Notes: generated by a model from the letters alone, not told the origin. 9,894 nt of DNA from Candidatus Thorarchaeota archaeon (GCA_016840965.1 JAEORI010000097.1:1-9894); one strand, 5' to 3'; shown: positions 1-6,023, counted from the stretch's first letter. Program-made: numbers and translations.

Positions 1-1
1 G

Positions 2-307
2 GTCGGATTTGAGATTTACAAGGATGCTATTCCAATGGATGAATCTACAAGAGCAATTTGTGACGTGTTAGAAATTGATCCACTAGAGCTGATTAGTAGT
101 GGCTGCATGATCATCTGTTGCAATGAAGAATATGCAACTGATGTTGTGAACACGATTGAATCAAGAGGAGTATCTGCAAAGGTTGTTGGAAAGATTATGG
201 CGGATTCCAATCATAGATTAATAGTCACTGATTCTGATGGATATTTACTTCAAAGACCGAAAGCAGATGCTTTATGGCGTGCGCTCAAGAAGATTACATC
301 TTCATGA
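2..307 (+). CDS. AIR synthase-related (HypE-like) protein, C-terminal fragment
   Basis: This reading frame is already open at the window edge, so only about the last 101 residues are present. The fragment looks like the C-terminal domain of the AIR synthase/HypE/ThiL-type ATP-binding family: VGFEIYKDAIP, then an ICDVLEIDPLELISSG segment matching the family's 'LGIDPLxLxxEG' helix, then an alternating strand/helix stretch (ADVV.. SRGVSAKVVGKI). It ends with a DALWRAL tail, which I recall from archaeal 'AIR synthase family' proteins. True HypE ends in a PRIC-type cysteine tail that carries the carbamoyl/cyano group. That tail is absent, so this is a HypE paralogue and not a proven hydrogenase maturation factor. 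Its last 14 bases overlap the 3' end of the convergent surE gene. The ATP-binding N-terminal domain lies outside the window, and the substrate is unknown. Confidence 0.75.
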   Translation, partial: VGFEIYKDAIPMDESTRAICDVLEIDPLELISSGCMIICCNEEYATDVVNTIESRGVSAKVVGKIMADSNHRLIVTDSDGYLLQRPKADALWRALKKITSS

Positions 308-1073
308 ACTCTTCCAGCCTTTTAATTTCAACATCTCCTATCCAATTAAGAATTATCGGAGAGATGGAGATGTTTCCATTAACAATTACCTCATATGCAT
401 CAGATTTTGGTTGAGGATCTTTTTCAATTCCAAGATACCAGTAATATGGACGACCATTTGGGTCTGTTCGCTTTTCTACCTCATTATGCATGCGAACTTT
501 CGTCGGTTTAGTGACTACGATTTTCGAGTTTTCTGTAATCTTAAGTGGGAAATTTAGATTCAACATATCGATGCCCTGTGGTAATCCTTTTTCTAGAACC
601 TTTAATGCAAGGTCTCTTATGATGACACATGCTTTTTCGCAATCTCCATTCGCACCTATTGCTTCAAACCAATCACTTGGAGAAGCTTCACGAGATGCTG
701 CAATCGCAGGTAGACCTCTAATGGCAGCCTCAAAAGCTGCTCCTACGGTCCCACTTGTCAAAATACTTTGATATCCAACATTAGCACCCGAGTTTATCCC
801 TGAGATTACAAGGTCGATATCATCATAGAATGCTTGGGCGAGTATTACTGAATCTGCTGGTGCACCATCATGTGAAATGAACTTGTATCCATTATGCTCA
901 TGTTTCTCAGTAATTCTTATTGGTCTCTTCAAAGTCAATGATTTCCCTGAAGCACTGCGCTGGGCATCTGGTACTACAACGACAAGTTCTACTTCCTTAC
1001 TTAGAAAATCTGCAAGTCTTAGCAATGCTTCACTCCGCGGGCCATCATCATTTGTAAGGCATACCTTGTACAA
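294..1073 (-). CDS. surE: 5'/3'-nucleotidase SurE
   Basis: SurE is a metal-dependent cytoplasmic phosphatase that removes phosphate from nucleoside monophosphates, and in some species from short polyphosphate. The 259-residue length is normal for the family. All signature blocks are visible: the N-terminal TNDDG (residues 7-11, metal-binding D9 and D10), PDAQRSASGKS (35-45, with the metal-ligand serine at about 40), HDGAPADSV (68-76), SGINSGANVG (91-100, metal-ligand N94), TSGTVGAAFEAA just after, and PYYWYLG near residue 210. The start is TTG at 1073. An in-frame TGA lies only two codons upstream (1077-1079), the ATG at 1080 is out of frame, and AAGGAG sits 9 bases before the TTG. The gene converges on and overlaps the AIR-synthase-like gene by 14 bases. 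It probably feeds nucleosides to salvage enzymes such as the phosphorylase at 2419-3174 (inference). Confidence 0.95.
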   Translation of the reverse strand: MYKVCLTNDDGPRSEALLRLADFLSKEVELVVVVPDAQRSASGKSLTLKRPIRITEKHEHNGYKFISHDGAPADSVILAQAFYDDIDLVISGINSGANVGYQSILTSGTVGAAFEAAIRGLPAIAASREASPSDWFEAIGANGDCEKACVIIRDLALKVLEKGLPQGIDMLNLNFPLKITENSKIVVTKPTKVRMHNEVEKRTDPNGRPYYWYLGIEKDPQPKSDAYEVIVNGNISISPIILNWIGDVEIKRLEEFMKM

Positions 1074-1082
1074 ATATCATTA

Positions 1083-1088
1083 CTCCTT
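1083..1088 (-). promoter_or_regulatory. Ribosome binding site that fixes the TTG start of surE
   Basis: On the minus strand AAGGAG lies 9 bases before TTG (1073-1071). An ATG at 1080 sits closer to it but is out of frame with SurE, and an in-frame TGA separates the TTG from anything further upstream. TTG is therefore the only workable start. Confidence 0.75.
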
Positions 1089-1146
1089 AACGATGAAACA
1101 GCCAGCCACTAAAATATGAGTTGATAAGGATGACGTTTGGAGGTAG

Positions 1147-1184
1147 AAAAAAGGTTGTGGAAGCACTTCATAAGGTGCTCCCAC
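1147..1184 (-). terminator. Hairpin plus T-tract terminator of the histone-fold gene
   Basis: Read on the minus strand, GTGGGAGCAC and GTGCTTCCAC form a 10-bp stem with one G-U pair and an 8-base loop (1157-1184). AACC and six Ts (1152-1147) follow. It begins about 21 bases after the stop codon of the gene at 1206-1385. The G-U pair becomes an A-C mismatch in the plus-strand RNA, which supports the minus orientation. Confidence 0.75.
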
Positions 1185-1205
1185 TCCCGGCATCATAAGA
1201 CTTGA

Positions 1206-1385
1206 TTACAGATCGTAAGCCTTGAGGGTCTTACGCTTATTTTCGCCAGTCCTTTTGGCAGCATGGTCTAAAAGTGAAGTAATCTTCTTGTCTAGAGCAT
1301 CGTAGAAATCTCCACTGACTTGTAGATTCTTCTTCTTTGCGTAGTCTTGTACTGCTTTCTTAACTATGAATGTCATATTTTTCAT
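1206..1385 (-). CDS. Short histone-fold protein with truncated third helix
   Basis: A 59-residue basic protein. It reads as a helix (FIVKKAVQDYAKKKN), then QVSGDFYDALDKKI leading into a long central helix (to about residue 50), then the basic NKRKTLKAYDL end. The C-terminal block matches the 'GRKTIKAEDI' DNA-contact loop of archaeal histones such as HMfB. The chain stops there, so the third helix (ELAVRRFKK in HMfB) is essentially missing. This is the pattern of the DUF1931-like or 'face-to-face' histones (HTkC and Bdellovibrio Bd0055 type). Role: probably DNA binding or bending as a dimer or tetramer, without canonical wrapping (inference). The start at 1385 has GGAGGAG only 2 bases before it. 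ATG at 1376, 11 bases from that element, is a possible alternative giving 56 residues. It is a single-gene unit with its own TATA-like box and terminator. Confidence 0.88.
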   Translation of the reverse strand: MKNMTFIVKKAVQDYAKKKNLQVSGDFYDALDKKITSLLDHAAKRTGENKRKTLKAYDL

Positions 1386-1387
1386 TA

Positions 1388-1432
1388 CTCCTCCAAAAGG
1401 GTGCGTTAAAAGTCGGTCTAGACCCTTATAAG
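1388..1432 (-). promoter_or_regulatory. TATA-like box and Shine-Dalgarno of the histone-fold gene
   Basis: On the minus strand CTTATAAG (1432-1425) is a TATA-like box. Transcription would begin near 1403, leaving a leader of about 18 bases that contains the perfect Shine-Dalgarno GGAGGAG (1394-1388). The strong ribosome site fits a highly expressed chromatin protein. The placement is inferred from spacing only. Confidence 0.5.
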
Positions 1433-1446
1433 ACTTATCTTAGAAA

Positions 1447-1460
1447 CGCTCTAGAGAGCG
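1447..1460. repeat. 6-2-6 inverted repeat upstream of the histone promoter
   Basis: CGCTCT-AG-AGAGCG is a perfect inverted repeat with a 2-base centre. It lies about 15 bases upstream of the histone gene's TATA-like box, in the 239-base gap between two divergent genes. The size and position suit a dimeric regulator's operator, but nothing in the window names the regulator. The rest of the gap (1461-1624) holds AT-rich sequence with a TATA-like box for the rightward gene and no convincing gene. Confidence 0.3.
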
Positions 1461-1525
1461 CGCTTTCCCCTATTTTGAGCCATTTGCGCATTTAATAATC
1501 TAACTTGTTTTTTCAATTTTCCTCA

Positions 1526-1615
1526 TTATATTTAGCAAGTACTCTTACCATGAAATCCTACAAACATCTAAAAGATTCTCGCGCGATATCGAATCGACTA
1601 ATCCCTTTGAGGTGA
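1526..1615 (+). promoter_or_regulatory. TATA-like box and Shine-Dalgarno of the membrane HhH gene
   Basis: TTATATTTA (1526-1534) is the best TATA-like element ahead of the gene at 1625. GAGGTGA (1609-1615) lies 9 bases before the ATG and decides that start. If both are used, the mRNA leader is roughly 70 bases long, longer than for the other genes here. A 21-codon open frame (1550-1615) in this leader ends inside the Shine-Dalgarno. Confidence 0.4.
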
Positions 1616-1624
1616 GTTGAAAAT

Positions 1625-2422
1625 ATGAGATATGCTCATGGCGTCATTCTAGGTGCATTTCTGACGTTCGTTATATTTCTAGGTGCCGCAGTCATCAAAA
1701 TACTTGCCTTATCATGGGATATCTACGTCACTTGGTTCTTTATTTCGATAATGATCGGCGTTGTTCCTCCAATTATTGTTTATTTATCACGAAGGGAAAT
1801 CGTGAGAGAATTTCTGATTTATGAAATCGGAGGTTTCGGACTTTTTTCTCCTCTTTGGCTGATTCTTTTCACTGACCTTTCAGGTGATTCATGGACAACA
1901 CTATTTCGTGACGGTATTATTGGTGGTCTCATTGGTCCAGGAATTGGGCCTTCTATTGTATCGATAGATATCAAGAGCTATTTTCTTATTCCAATTCTAA
2001 TCTTATGTGTCATTATTGGAATCATATTCTTGCGACCGTCATTTATTGCTAAGCATAGTGTTAGACGTGAGATGGCTGAGCTTCGCGAATTGAAGAAATC
2101 AGCTGCGCCTGAAGCGAAAACTATGCCCGAAGTTCTAGAAGAAGGTGAAGAGAGTGATGAAGATCCAATTGAAAGAGAGATGCCAGAAATTGCACCACCC
2201 GTAGCAACCGCTAACACTATGGCTGACCTCAGAGGTCTTCTCACTGAACTCGGTACACCGGAACCAACTATCAATTTGATATTCAATTCTGGAATTGCTA
2301 CCACGACTGAGCTTGTAGCTACAAGTCCTGAACAGTTGGCAAGTATCACTGGTATCGATAAGCGAACTGCGGAAGATTTGCATATGGCTGTTCAAAAGCG
2401 AGTATGGTTTGGTGGAATTTAG
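1625..2422 (+). CDS. Membrane protein with C-terminal helix-hairpin-helix domain
   Basis: Not a protein I recognise as a whole. The 265 residues split into three parts. The N-terminal half has hydrophobic segments at about 7-29, 35-54, 66-83 and 117-136, with a glycine-rich hydrophobic stretch at 98-113, so it is very likely a four-helix membrane domain. Residues 140-195 are a charged, mostly acidic linker rich in Glu, Asp and Pro. Residues 198-258 look like a tandem helix-hairpin-helix (HHH_5-type) domain: LLTELGTPEPTINLIFNSGI.. followed by SPEQLASITGIDKRTAEDL, the usual 'SPEELxxIxGIxxxTAExL' pattern. Such domains bind DNA non-specifically or mediate protein contacts. A cytoplasmic HhH domain tethered to the membrane is unusual. 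The start is ATG 1625 with GAGGTGA 9 bases upstream. The stop codon overlaps the convergent nucleoside phosphorylase gene by 4 bases. Confidence 0.85.
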   Translation: MRYAHGVILGAFLTFVIFLGAAVIKILALSWDIYVTWFFISIMIGVVPPIIVYLSRREIVREFLIYEIGGFGLFSPLWLILFTDLSGDSWTTLFRDGIIGGLIGPGIGPSIVSIDIKSYFLIPILILCVIIGIIFLRPSFIAKHSVRREMAELRELKKSAAPEAKTMPEVLEEGEESDEDPIEREMPEIAPPVATANTMADLRGLLTELGTPEPTINLIFNSGIATTTELVATSPEQLASITGIDKRTAEDLHMAVQKRVWFGGI

Positions 2423-3174
2423 GATTTGGATAATCTCTTGAATGAAGTTATCGCATCCAATGCCACAGGTATCAGCGAATCAATTGGAGGTTTACCAATA
2501 ATTTTCGCTTCTTTCTCGATATTTTCTCCTATGACTACACATATTGTCCCCACTTTGACACCCCTGAGATGCCCAACGACAAATAGGGCCGCAGATTCCA
2601 TTTCACTCGCCAAGACTCGAGAATTCCTCAAGTAATCCCATTTTCGTCGTGTTCCATCTGGATCTGCAACATACTCTGGGTGTTCACTATAGAATGCATC
2701 TTTAGAGTGACCAATTCCGACATGGAACTTTGATTTATTTTCACGCGCGGCTTCTATGAGCGCTGATATTATCTCCGGATCTGCTACAGCTGGGAATTCG
2801 ATTGGCACATACTGTCGTGAGGTTCCATCATCTCTAACAGAACCTGTGAAGATAACCAAGTCTCCTGCTTTGACAGAATGACTAATTGCACCAGATGTTC
2901 CTACTCGGAGAAACGTTGTGCAACCAACTCTTACAAGTTCCTCCAATGCTATTGCTGCAGATGGACAACCTATTCCTGTTGAACAAACTGCAACTGGTAC
3001 TCCTTTCCATTTTCCTTTGAAACTCCAGTATTCTCTCTTCTTAGCTATCTCTACTGAATCATCAAAGAAGTTTATTGCTATATCTCGTGAGCGGTCAGGG
3101 TCACCAGGTAATAGAACAAGTTCAGGTATTTCTCCAGGTGCAATTCCAATGGGATATTCTCTTTCATCTGTCAT
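2419..3174 (-). CDS. Nucleoside phosphorylase, uridine phosphorylase type
   Basis: A PNP/UDP family 1 enzyme that cleaves a nucleoside with phosphate to free base and ribose-1-phosphate in the cytoplasm. With the start at ATG 3174 it has 251 residues, close to E. coli Udp (253). Motifs: LLPGDPDR (21-28, phosphate-binding G24 and R28), R47, STGIGCPSAAIALEEL (65-80), RVGTSGA (90-96, phosphate/ribose R90 and T93), SVRDDGTS (112-119), EFPAVADPE (126-134), F161 and SEMESAALF (190-198, ribose-binding E191/M192/E193). In E. coli Udp the uracil is read by Gln166 and Arg168. The equivalent stretch here is FYSEHPEY (161-168), with no Gln or Arg there, so base specificity is uncertain. A TTG at 3210 would add 12 residues, but GAGG lies 8 bases before the ATG and length favours the ATG. 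It shares a promoter region with the divergent winged-helix gene. Confidence 0.9.
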   Translation of the reverse strand: MTDEREYPIGIAPGEIPELVLLPGDPDRSRDIAINFFDDSVEIAKKREYWSFKGKWKGVPVAVCSTGIGCPSAAIALEELVRVGCTTFLRVGTSGAISHSVKAGDLVIFTGSVRDDGTSRQYVPIEFPAVADPEIISALIEAARENKSKFHVGIGHSKDAFYSEHPEYVADPDGTRRKWDYLRNSRVLASEMESAALFVVGHLRGVKVGTICVVIGENIEKEAKIIGKPPIDSLIPVALDAITSFKRLSKS

Positions 3175-3285
3175 GCATTTTCCCTCTCGCGCAGATAACT
3201 CTCGTAACAAAAGGGTTTCGTCATCATATAGTCTTGATTCAGAGATAGCCTTAAGAACTAAAAAAAACCCGACTGCTTGGTTATT

Positions 3286-3510
3286 ATGTCAGAGGAAATT
3301 ACTGAGCTACAAAAGAGTATTCTAAAACTAATCATAGCTGACCATCGCAGACCTAGTGCAATCGCTTCAATCTTGAAACGGCGAAATGTTGAATGTGATC
3401 AAAACGATATTGTACAGGCACTTCTTGATCTTGAAACGAGAGATCTTGTTGAAAAACTTAGTACCAAAGCTTGGACTGCAAAAGGCAAAGCAGAAGAACA
3501 CATCGACTAG
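3286..3510 (+). CDS. Small winged-helix DNA-binding protein
   Basis: A 74-residue protein beginning MSEEITELQKSIL. The layout is that of a stand-alone winged helix: a first helix (ITELQKSILKLIIADH), a second and third helix (SAIASILKRRN.. and NDIVQALLDLETRDL), then a short wing with VEKLSTKAWTAKGKAEEHI. The end resembles the 'GLIxxxxxxxWxLTxxG' wing of small archaeal regulators. No ligand domain is present. The start is not certain: TTG at 3277 would add three residues, and neither start has a good Shine-Dalgarno, so the mRNA may be leaderless. It is transcribed divergently from the nucleoside phosphorylase across about 110 bases, which makes that gene a plausible target (inference only). It ends 14 bases from the convergent PRPP-synthetase-like gene. 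Confidence 0.75.
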   Translation: MSEEITELQKSILKLIIADHRRPSAIASILKRRNVECDQNDIVQALLDLETRDLVEKLSTKAWTAKGKAEEHID

Positions 3511-3524
3511 TATTACCCAGACTT

Positions 3525-4511
3525 CTATAGATGTTTGACTAACGTACTGACTATATCGTAGGTCAATTCTGGGTTCTTTTCACCAAAGATATCAGTATGT
3601 ATTGTGTTTGTTGTCACAATCATGCCACGAGCTTTCTCTAAGAGTTCTTCAAGTAGTTCTTCCCCCCTCTCGATTAATGGCAACACATGCGCAACAGCCA
3701 TTCCTACGTCAGACGCTCCTTGGTTTCTTAGTCTATCTGCAGCTTTCAATAGAGTACTGCCACTCTTGGTTAGGTCATCTACAACAATGACTTCCTTGTT
3801 TCTCACATTGATGTTGCCGTGTAGATTCACTTTGAAGGAATTCTCTCTAGATTTTCCAAAACCTCTTATCTTGTACCTCTCTTGAGCCCCTTCATCTGGA
3901 GTGACTAAGACTGCATCTTTAAAACCAAACTGCTTCTCGGCAAATTGTACCAGATCTGGAATTACATCAATTGTTTCATAGCGATTATTTTCTCTCAATT
4001 CTACGACCCAATCAAGACCATCTGGAGCATGTGGGTTTACGACCCAGACCTTATTACACGCTTTAGCAATAGTTTCAATTGCCCACCTTGCTGATACTGC
4101 TTCTCCAGTTCTAAATGCTTTATCTTGTAAAGCAAATGGCTGGAATGTCAAAACGACTTCAACTCGTGATGGTGGGACAATAGATTCGCACTCGTAGCAT
4201 TTGTGTTTAACTTCTCTGACAGCTACTGGTCTTGAAAGGAGATCAAGAAGGAGAAGAAGTTCAACAACACGATCTGATGTTGTATACTGCTCATTTTCTG
4301 CAGGACCTGAACCGGTGCAACTCTGAATGATGATGACCCTTCTGTCCGAAAGTTCCGATATATCTTCTAGCTTTGCATAAATGTCAGCATTTGGGAATAG
4401 CCTTCTTCTGTCATAGTTCAGGCCTGATGTGAACACCCGGAATCCGTCTTCCTGAAAACTCTCCTTCAAGTGTTCAGCTCCACTTGCTAGAATGACATCA
4501 TAATCTTTCAT
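3525..4511 (-). CDS. Ribose-phosphate pyrophosphokinase-like protein, divergent
   Basis: Probable PRPP synthetase, which makes PRPP from ribose-5-phosphate and ATP for nucleotide and amino-acid synthesis. There are 328 residues from ATG 4511. Family blocks: TSDRVVELLLLLDLL (78-92), TFQPFALQDKAFRTGEAVSA (122-141; compare FPYARQDK..GEPISA), VVNPHAPDG (157-165; compare VDPHxxQ), VTPDEGAQERY (203-213; compare APDKGA), a K/R-rich loop GKSRENSFKV (219-228) where the catalytic K-x-R would sit, and the PRPP-binding loop VIVVDDLTKSGSTLL (241-255). Oddities are the DDLTKSGST loop in place of DDxxxTGGT and an extra stretch with CYEC (105-108) ahead of the QDK block. A longer start (TTG 4568 or ATG 4565) is possible. 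ATG 4511 is preferred because GGTGG lies 6 bases upstream and the extra N-terminus looks non-family. Catalytic activity is inferred; a PRPP-related regulator is the alternative. Confidence 0.82.
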   Translation of the reverse strand: MKDYDVILASGAEHLKESFQEDGFRVFTSGLNYDRRRLFPNADIYAKLEDISELSDRRVIIIQSCTGSGPAENEQYTTSDRVVELLLLLDLLSRPVAVREVKHKCYECESIVPPSRVEVVLTFQPFALQDKAFRTGEAVSARWAIETIAKACNKVWVVNPHAPDGLDWVVELRENNRYETIDVIPDLVQFAEKQFGFKDAVLVTPDEGAQERYKIRGFGKSRENSFKVNLHGNINVRNKEVIVVDDLTKSGSTLLKAADRLRNQGASDVGMAVAHVLPLIERGEELLEELLEKARGMIVTTNTIHTDIFGEKNPELTYDIVSTLVKHL

Positions 4512-4517
4512 CAGGAA

Positions 4518-4553
4518 CCACCGTCTTTTGGCGGCAAGTTTCCCTTTATGAGA
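4518..4553 (-). promoter_or_regulatory. TATA-like box and Shine-Dalgarno supporting the shorter PRPP synthetase start
   Basis: On the minus strand TCTCATAAAG (4553-4544), preceded by an A-rich GAAAAA, is TATA-like. GGTGG (4522-4518) follows, 6 bases before ATG 4511. The predicted transcript would start near 4525 and could not encode the longer frame that begins at 4568 or 4565. Confidence 0.4.
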
Positions 4554-4613
4554 TTTTTCCCACATCAATGTATCATCTAAGATGACTTCGGTAACCTAAA
4601 ATGGCCATAGTGT

Positions 4614-4621
4614 CAATAAAT
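4614..4621 (+). promoter_or_regulatory. TATA-like box of the zinc-ribbon gene
   Basis: CAATAAAT is centred about 22 bases before GTG 4639 and 30 bases before TTG 4648. No Shine-Dalgarno lies at a proper distance from GTG 4639, so a leaderless or very short-leader mRNA is likely. The box cannot decide between the two starts. Confidence 0.35.
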
Positions 4622-4638
4622 CATACCACCACAGGTAC

Positions 4639-5364
4639 GTGCTACGGTTGAGTCTGACAGCTAGAGACCTCATACAGGAGTTAGCTAATGATGCTGGAAT
4701 GCCCTACCAAACCAGTGCTAAAAAGGTCAATAGAATGATGTGCAAGGGAAAAGGACTCCTGGACTCAGTAAGACTAATCGCGGAAGAACATGGACTAAAA
4801 GAAACAGAGTACAAAATTGATGCTGGAAAAATTGTGCGAGAAGCAGAGCAGATTCTTCGAGAAGATTATACTCAGACATTGATGATTTCCGCTGTCCTTG
4901 GTCAAATGGTTGAAGCTCGGGGTAGGAAACGCTTCCCGGCCCCTGCATTCTTTGCATTCATTGAGATGCTTCAAAAGATTTCTGATGCCCCCCGTGACAC
5001 AAGATCCGAAACTTCTACCGAGATTGAAGACCGTGCAACTAGGATTATTGAACTTATGACTACTCTCGTATCTGTTCTCTGTGAGTGGTCAGAAAGGGGC
5101 GTCATAGGTGTCGCTGATGACTGTCCTGAATCTCTTAGGGATATGGCAAAAATAGTATTCAGAAAGACTAAGCTTTTACAGGGTGGTCTATGGGCATGCA
5201 TTTCATGTGGCGATATAGTGAACGTCAAGGAAACAAGAGCTCTCATGTGCACGAATTGTGACAGCAGACTCTCGCGTAGTGACATACATGAACGATTTGA
5301 CCAATTGAGTGGACGTAGGCGAACAGGCTATGGACAAACAAGCATAGACGAAGTTGAAGACTAA
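4639..5364 (+). CDS. Uncharacterised helical protein with C-terminal zinc ribbon
   Basis: I do not recognise this family. The 241-residue protein is largely helical and soluble, with no membrane segment. Residues 5-60 contain short amphipathic helices with a basic patch (SAKKVNRMMCKGKG, 26-39). A second helical region (62-115) includes MISAVLGQMVEARGRK and a hydrophobic PAPAFFAFIEML. Residues 128-180 form further helices. The C-terminus has a four-cysteine zinc-ribbon pattern, C187-x2-C190-x13-C204-x2-C207 (CISC and CTNC), then a basic GRRRTGYG and an acidic tail. Zinc ribbon plus basic patches suggest contact with nucleic acid, transcription or translation machinery, but that is inference. 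The first codon is GTG 4639, or TTG 4648 if the leaderless start is slightly downstream. Its TAA overlaps the stop of the convergent PAC2-like gene by 4 bases. Confidence 0.8.
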   Translation: MLRLSLTARDLIQELANDAGMPYQTSAKKVNRMMCKGKGLLDSVRLIAEEHGLKETEYKIDAGKIVREAEQILREDYTQTLMISAVLGQMVEARGRKRFPAPAFFAFIEMLQKISDAPRDTRSETSTEIEDRATRIIELMTTLVSVLCEWSERGVIGVADDCPESLRDMAKIVFRKTKLLQGGLWACISCGDIVNVKETRALMCTNCDSRLSRSDIHERFDQLSGRRRTGYGQTSIDEVED

Positions 5365-6023
5365 CCAACTAGCTGAAATTCTAGTCCTCTCTGTAGAAGC
5401 ATATGTGCCTCTTCAACGTCGGCTTGCGTTATAGTAATATCATCGATTTGAAGTAAAATATCACGATCCTTTGATTCTTCAAGAAAAATGACCACAGGAT
5501 CTAAGCCCGCAGCATTTCCTGCACTGATGAGAGGTGCTGTGATTGCATCATAAAAATCAGCTCTACCAAGCGGAACATCCATCCTCTTCAACAAACGGTC
5601 TCCTTTTTTCGATAGCACTTGTCCGCAGGTAGGGCCATCATGTGTCATTAGTGAGATTACAAATCTTGTAGGCACATTCCCTCGGAGATAGAACAACATA
5701 TCTGTCATCCAATCATATTCCTTTATCATAACATCTCCGAATATTATCATCAAGTCTTCAGCAACCATACCATGAACTGGAACTACCGGCGGCTTCAGAT
5801 CTATCGGATACCTATTCCATGATGAAAATGCAGGGGAATTGAAAAGAAGAACAGTTTCAAAATCATTATTCTCGTACAATCTCCTACAAAGTGCTTGTCC
5901 TATAGGATTGAGACCTAAGACTACTGAATAGGTTTCAGTAATCTTCCTCTTTTTGTACACTTCTAAGATTGGACTAACCCATTCCTGCTCAAATGTTGGC
6001 ATCTTGTCTTGCCCAATTTTCAT
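5361..6023 (-). CDS. PAC2-like (proteasome assembly chaperone-like) protein
   Basis: A 220-residue soluble protein whose motif spacing resembles the PAC2 family, found in archaea as proteins of unclear role related to eukaryotic proteasome assembly chaperone 2. Visible points: SVVLGLNPIGQALCRRL (33-49; compare the family's GFPGxGxVGxxAxxxL), LKPPVVPVHG (76-85), a hydrophobic strand LMIIFGDVMI (91-100; compare LVIIxGExxI), a helix WMTDMLFYL (105-113), and TAPLISAGNAAGLDPVVIFLEES (162-184), which fits the family's 'GxxGxLLxxAxxxGIPxLxLLxE' segment. The C-terminal 190-215 is a helix with acidic residues. The identification rests on pattern, not a decisive signature. ATG 6023 has no Shine-Dalgarno; ATG 6002 (213 residues) is an alternative. 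It is divergent from glutamate dehydrogenase across 160 bases of AT-rich promoter sequence. Confidence 0.6.
   Translation of the reverse strand: MKIGQDKMPTFEQEWVSPILEVYKKRKITETYSVVLGLNPIGQALCRRLYENNDFETVLLFNSPAFSSWNRYPIDLKPPVVPVHGMVAEDLMIIFGDVMIKEYDWMTDMLFYLRGNVPTRFVISLMTHDGPTCGQVLSKKGDRLLKRMDVPLGRADFYDAITAPLISAGNAAGLDPVVIFLEESKDRDILLQIDDITITQADVEEAHMLLQRGLEFQLVG

Noticed and set aside
490..1119. Plus-strand open frames across surE.
   Set aside because: They lie opposite a clear SurE coding sequence with all its motifs and encode low-complexity, Ser-rich shadow proteins.
1074..1205. The gap between surE and the histone-fold gene as a possible small RNA locus.
   Set aside because: The only structure is the hairpin plus T-tract, fully explained as the histone gene's terminator; the rest is surE's leader.
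1550..1615. A 21-codon open frame in the leader of the membrane HhH gene whose stop codon lies inside the Shine-Dalgarno, as a leader-peptide design would have.
   Set aside because: It has no ribosome site of its own, the predicted transcription start (about 1552-1560) falls at or after its ATG, and the peptide has no repeated or regulatory codons.
3175..3210. Longer N-terminus for the nucleoside phosphorylase from TTG 3210.
   Set aside because: The extra 12 residues do not look like the family, the ATG at 3174 has GAGG 8 bases upstream, and the resulting 251 residues match the usual length.
4512..4568. Longer N-terminus for the PRPP-synthetase-like protein from TTG 4568 or ATG 4565.
   Set aside because: The added residues are not family-like, and a TATA-like box plus GGTGG site point to ATG 4511.
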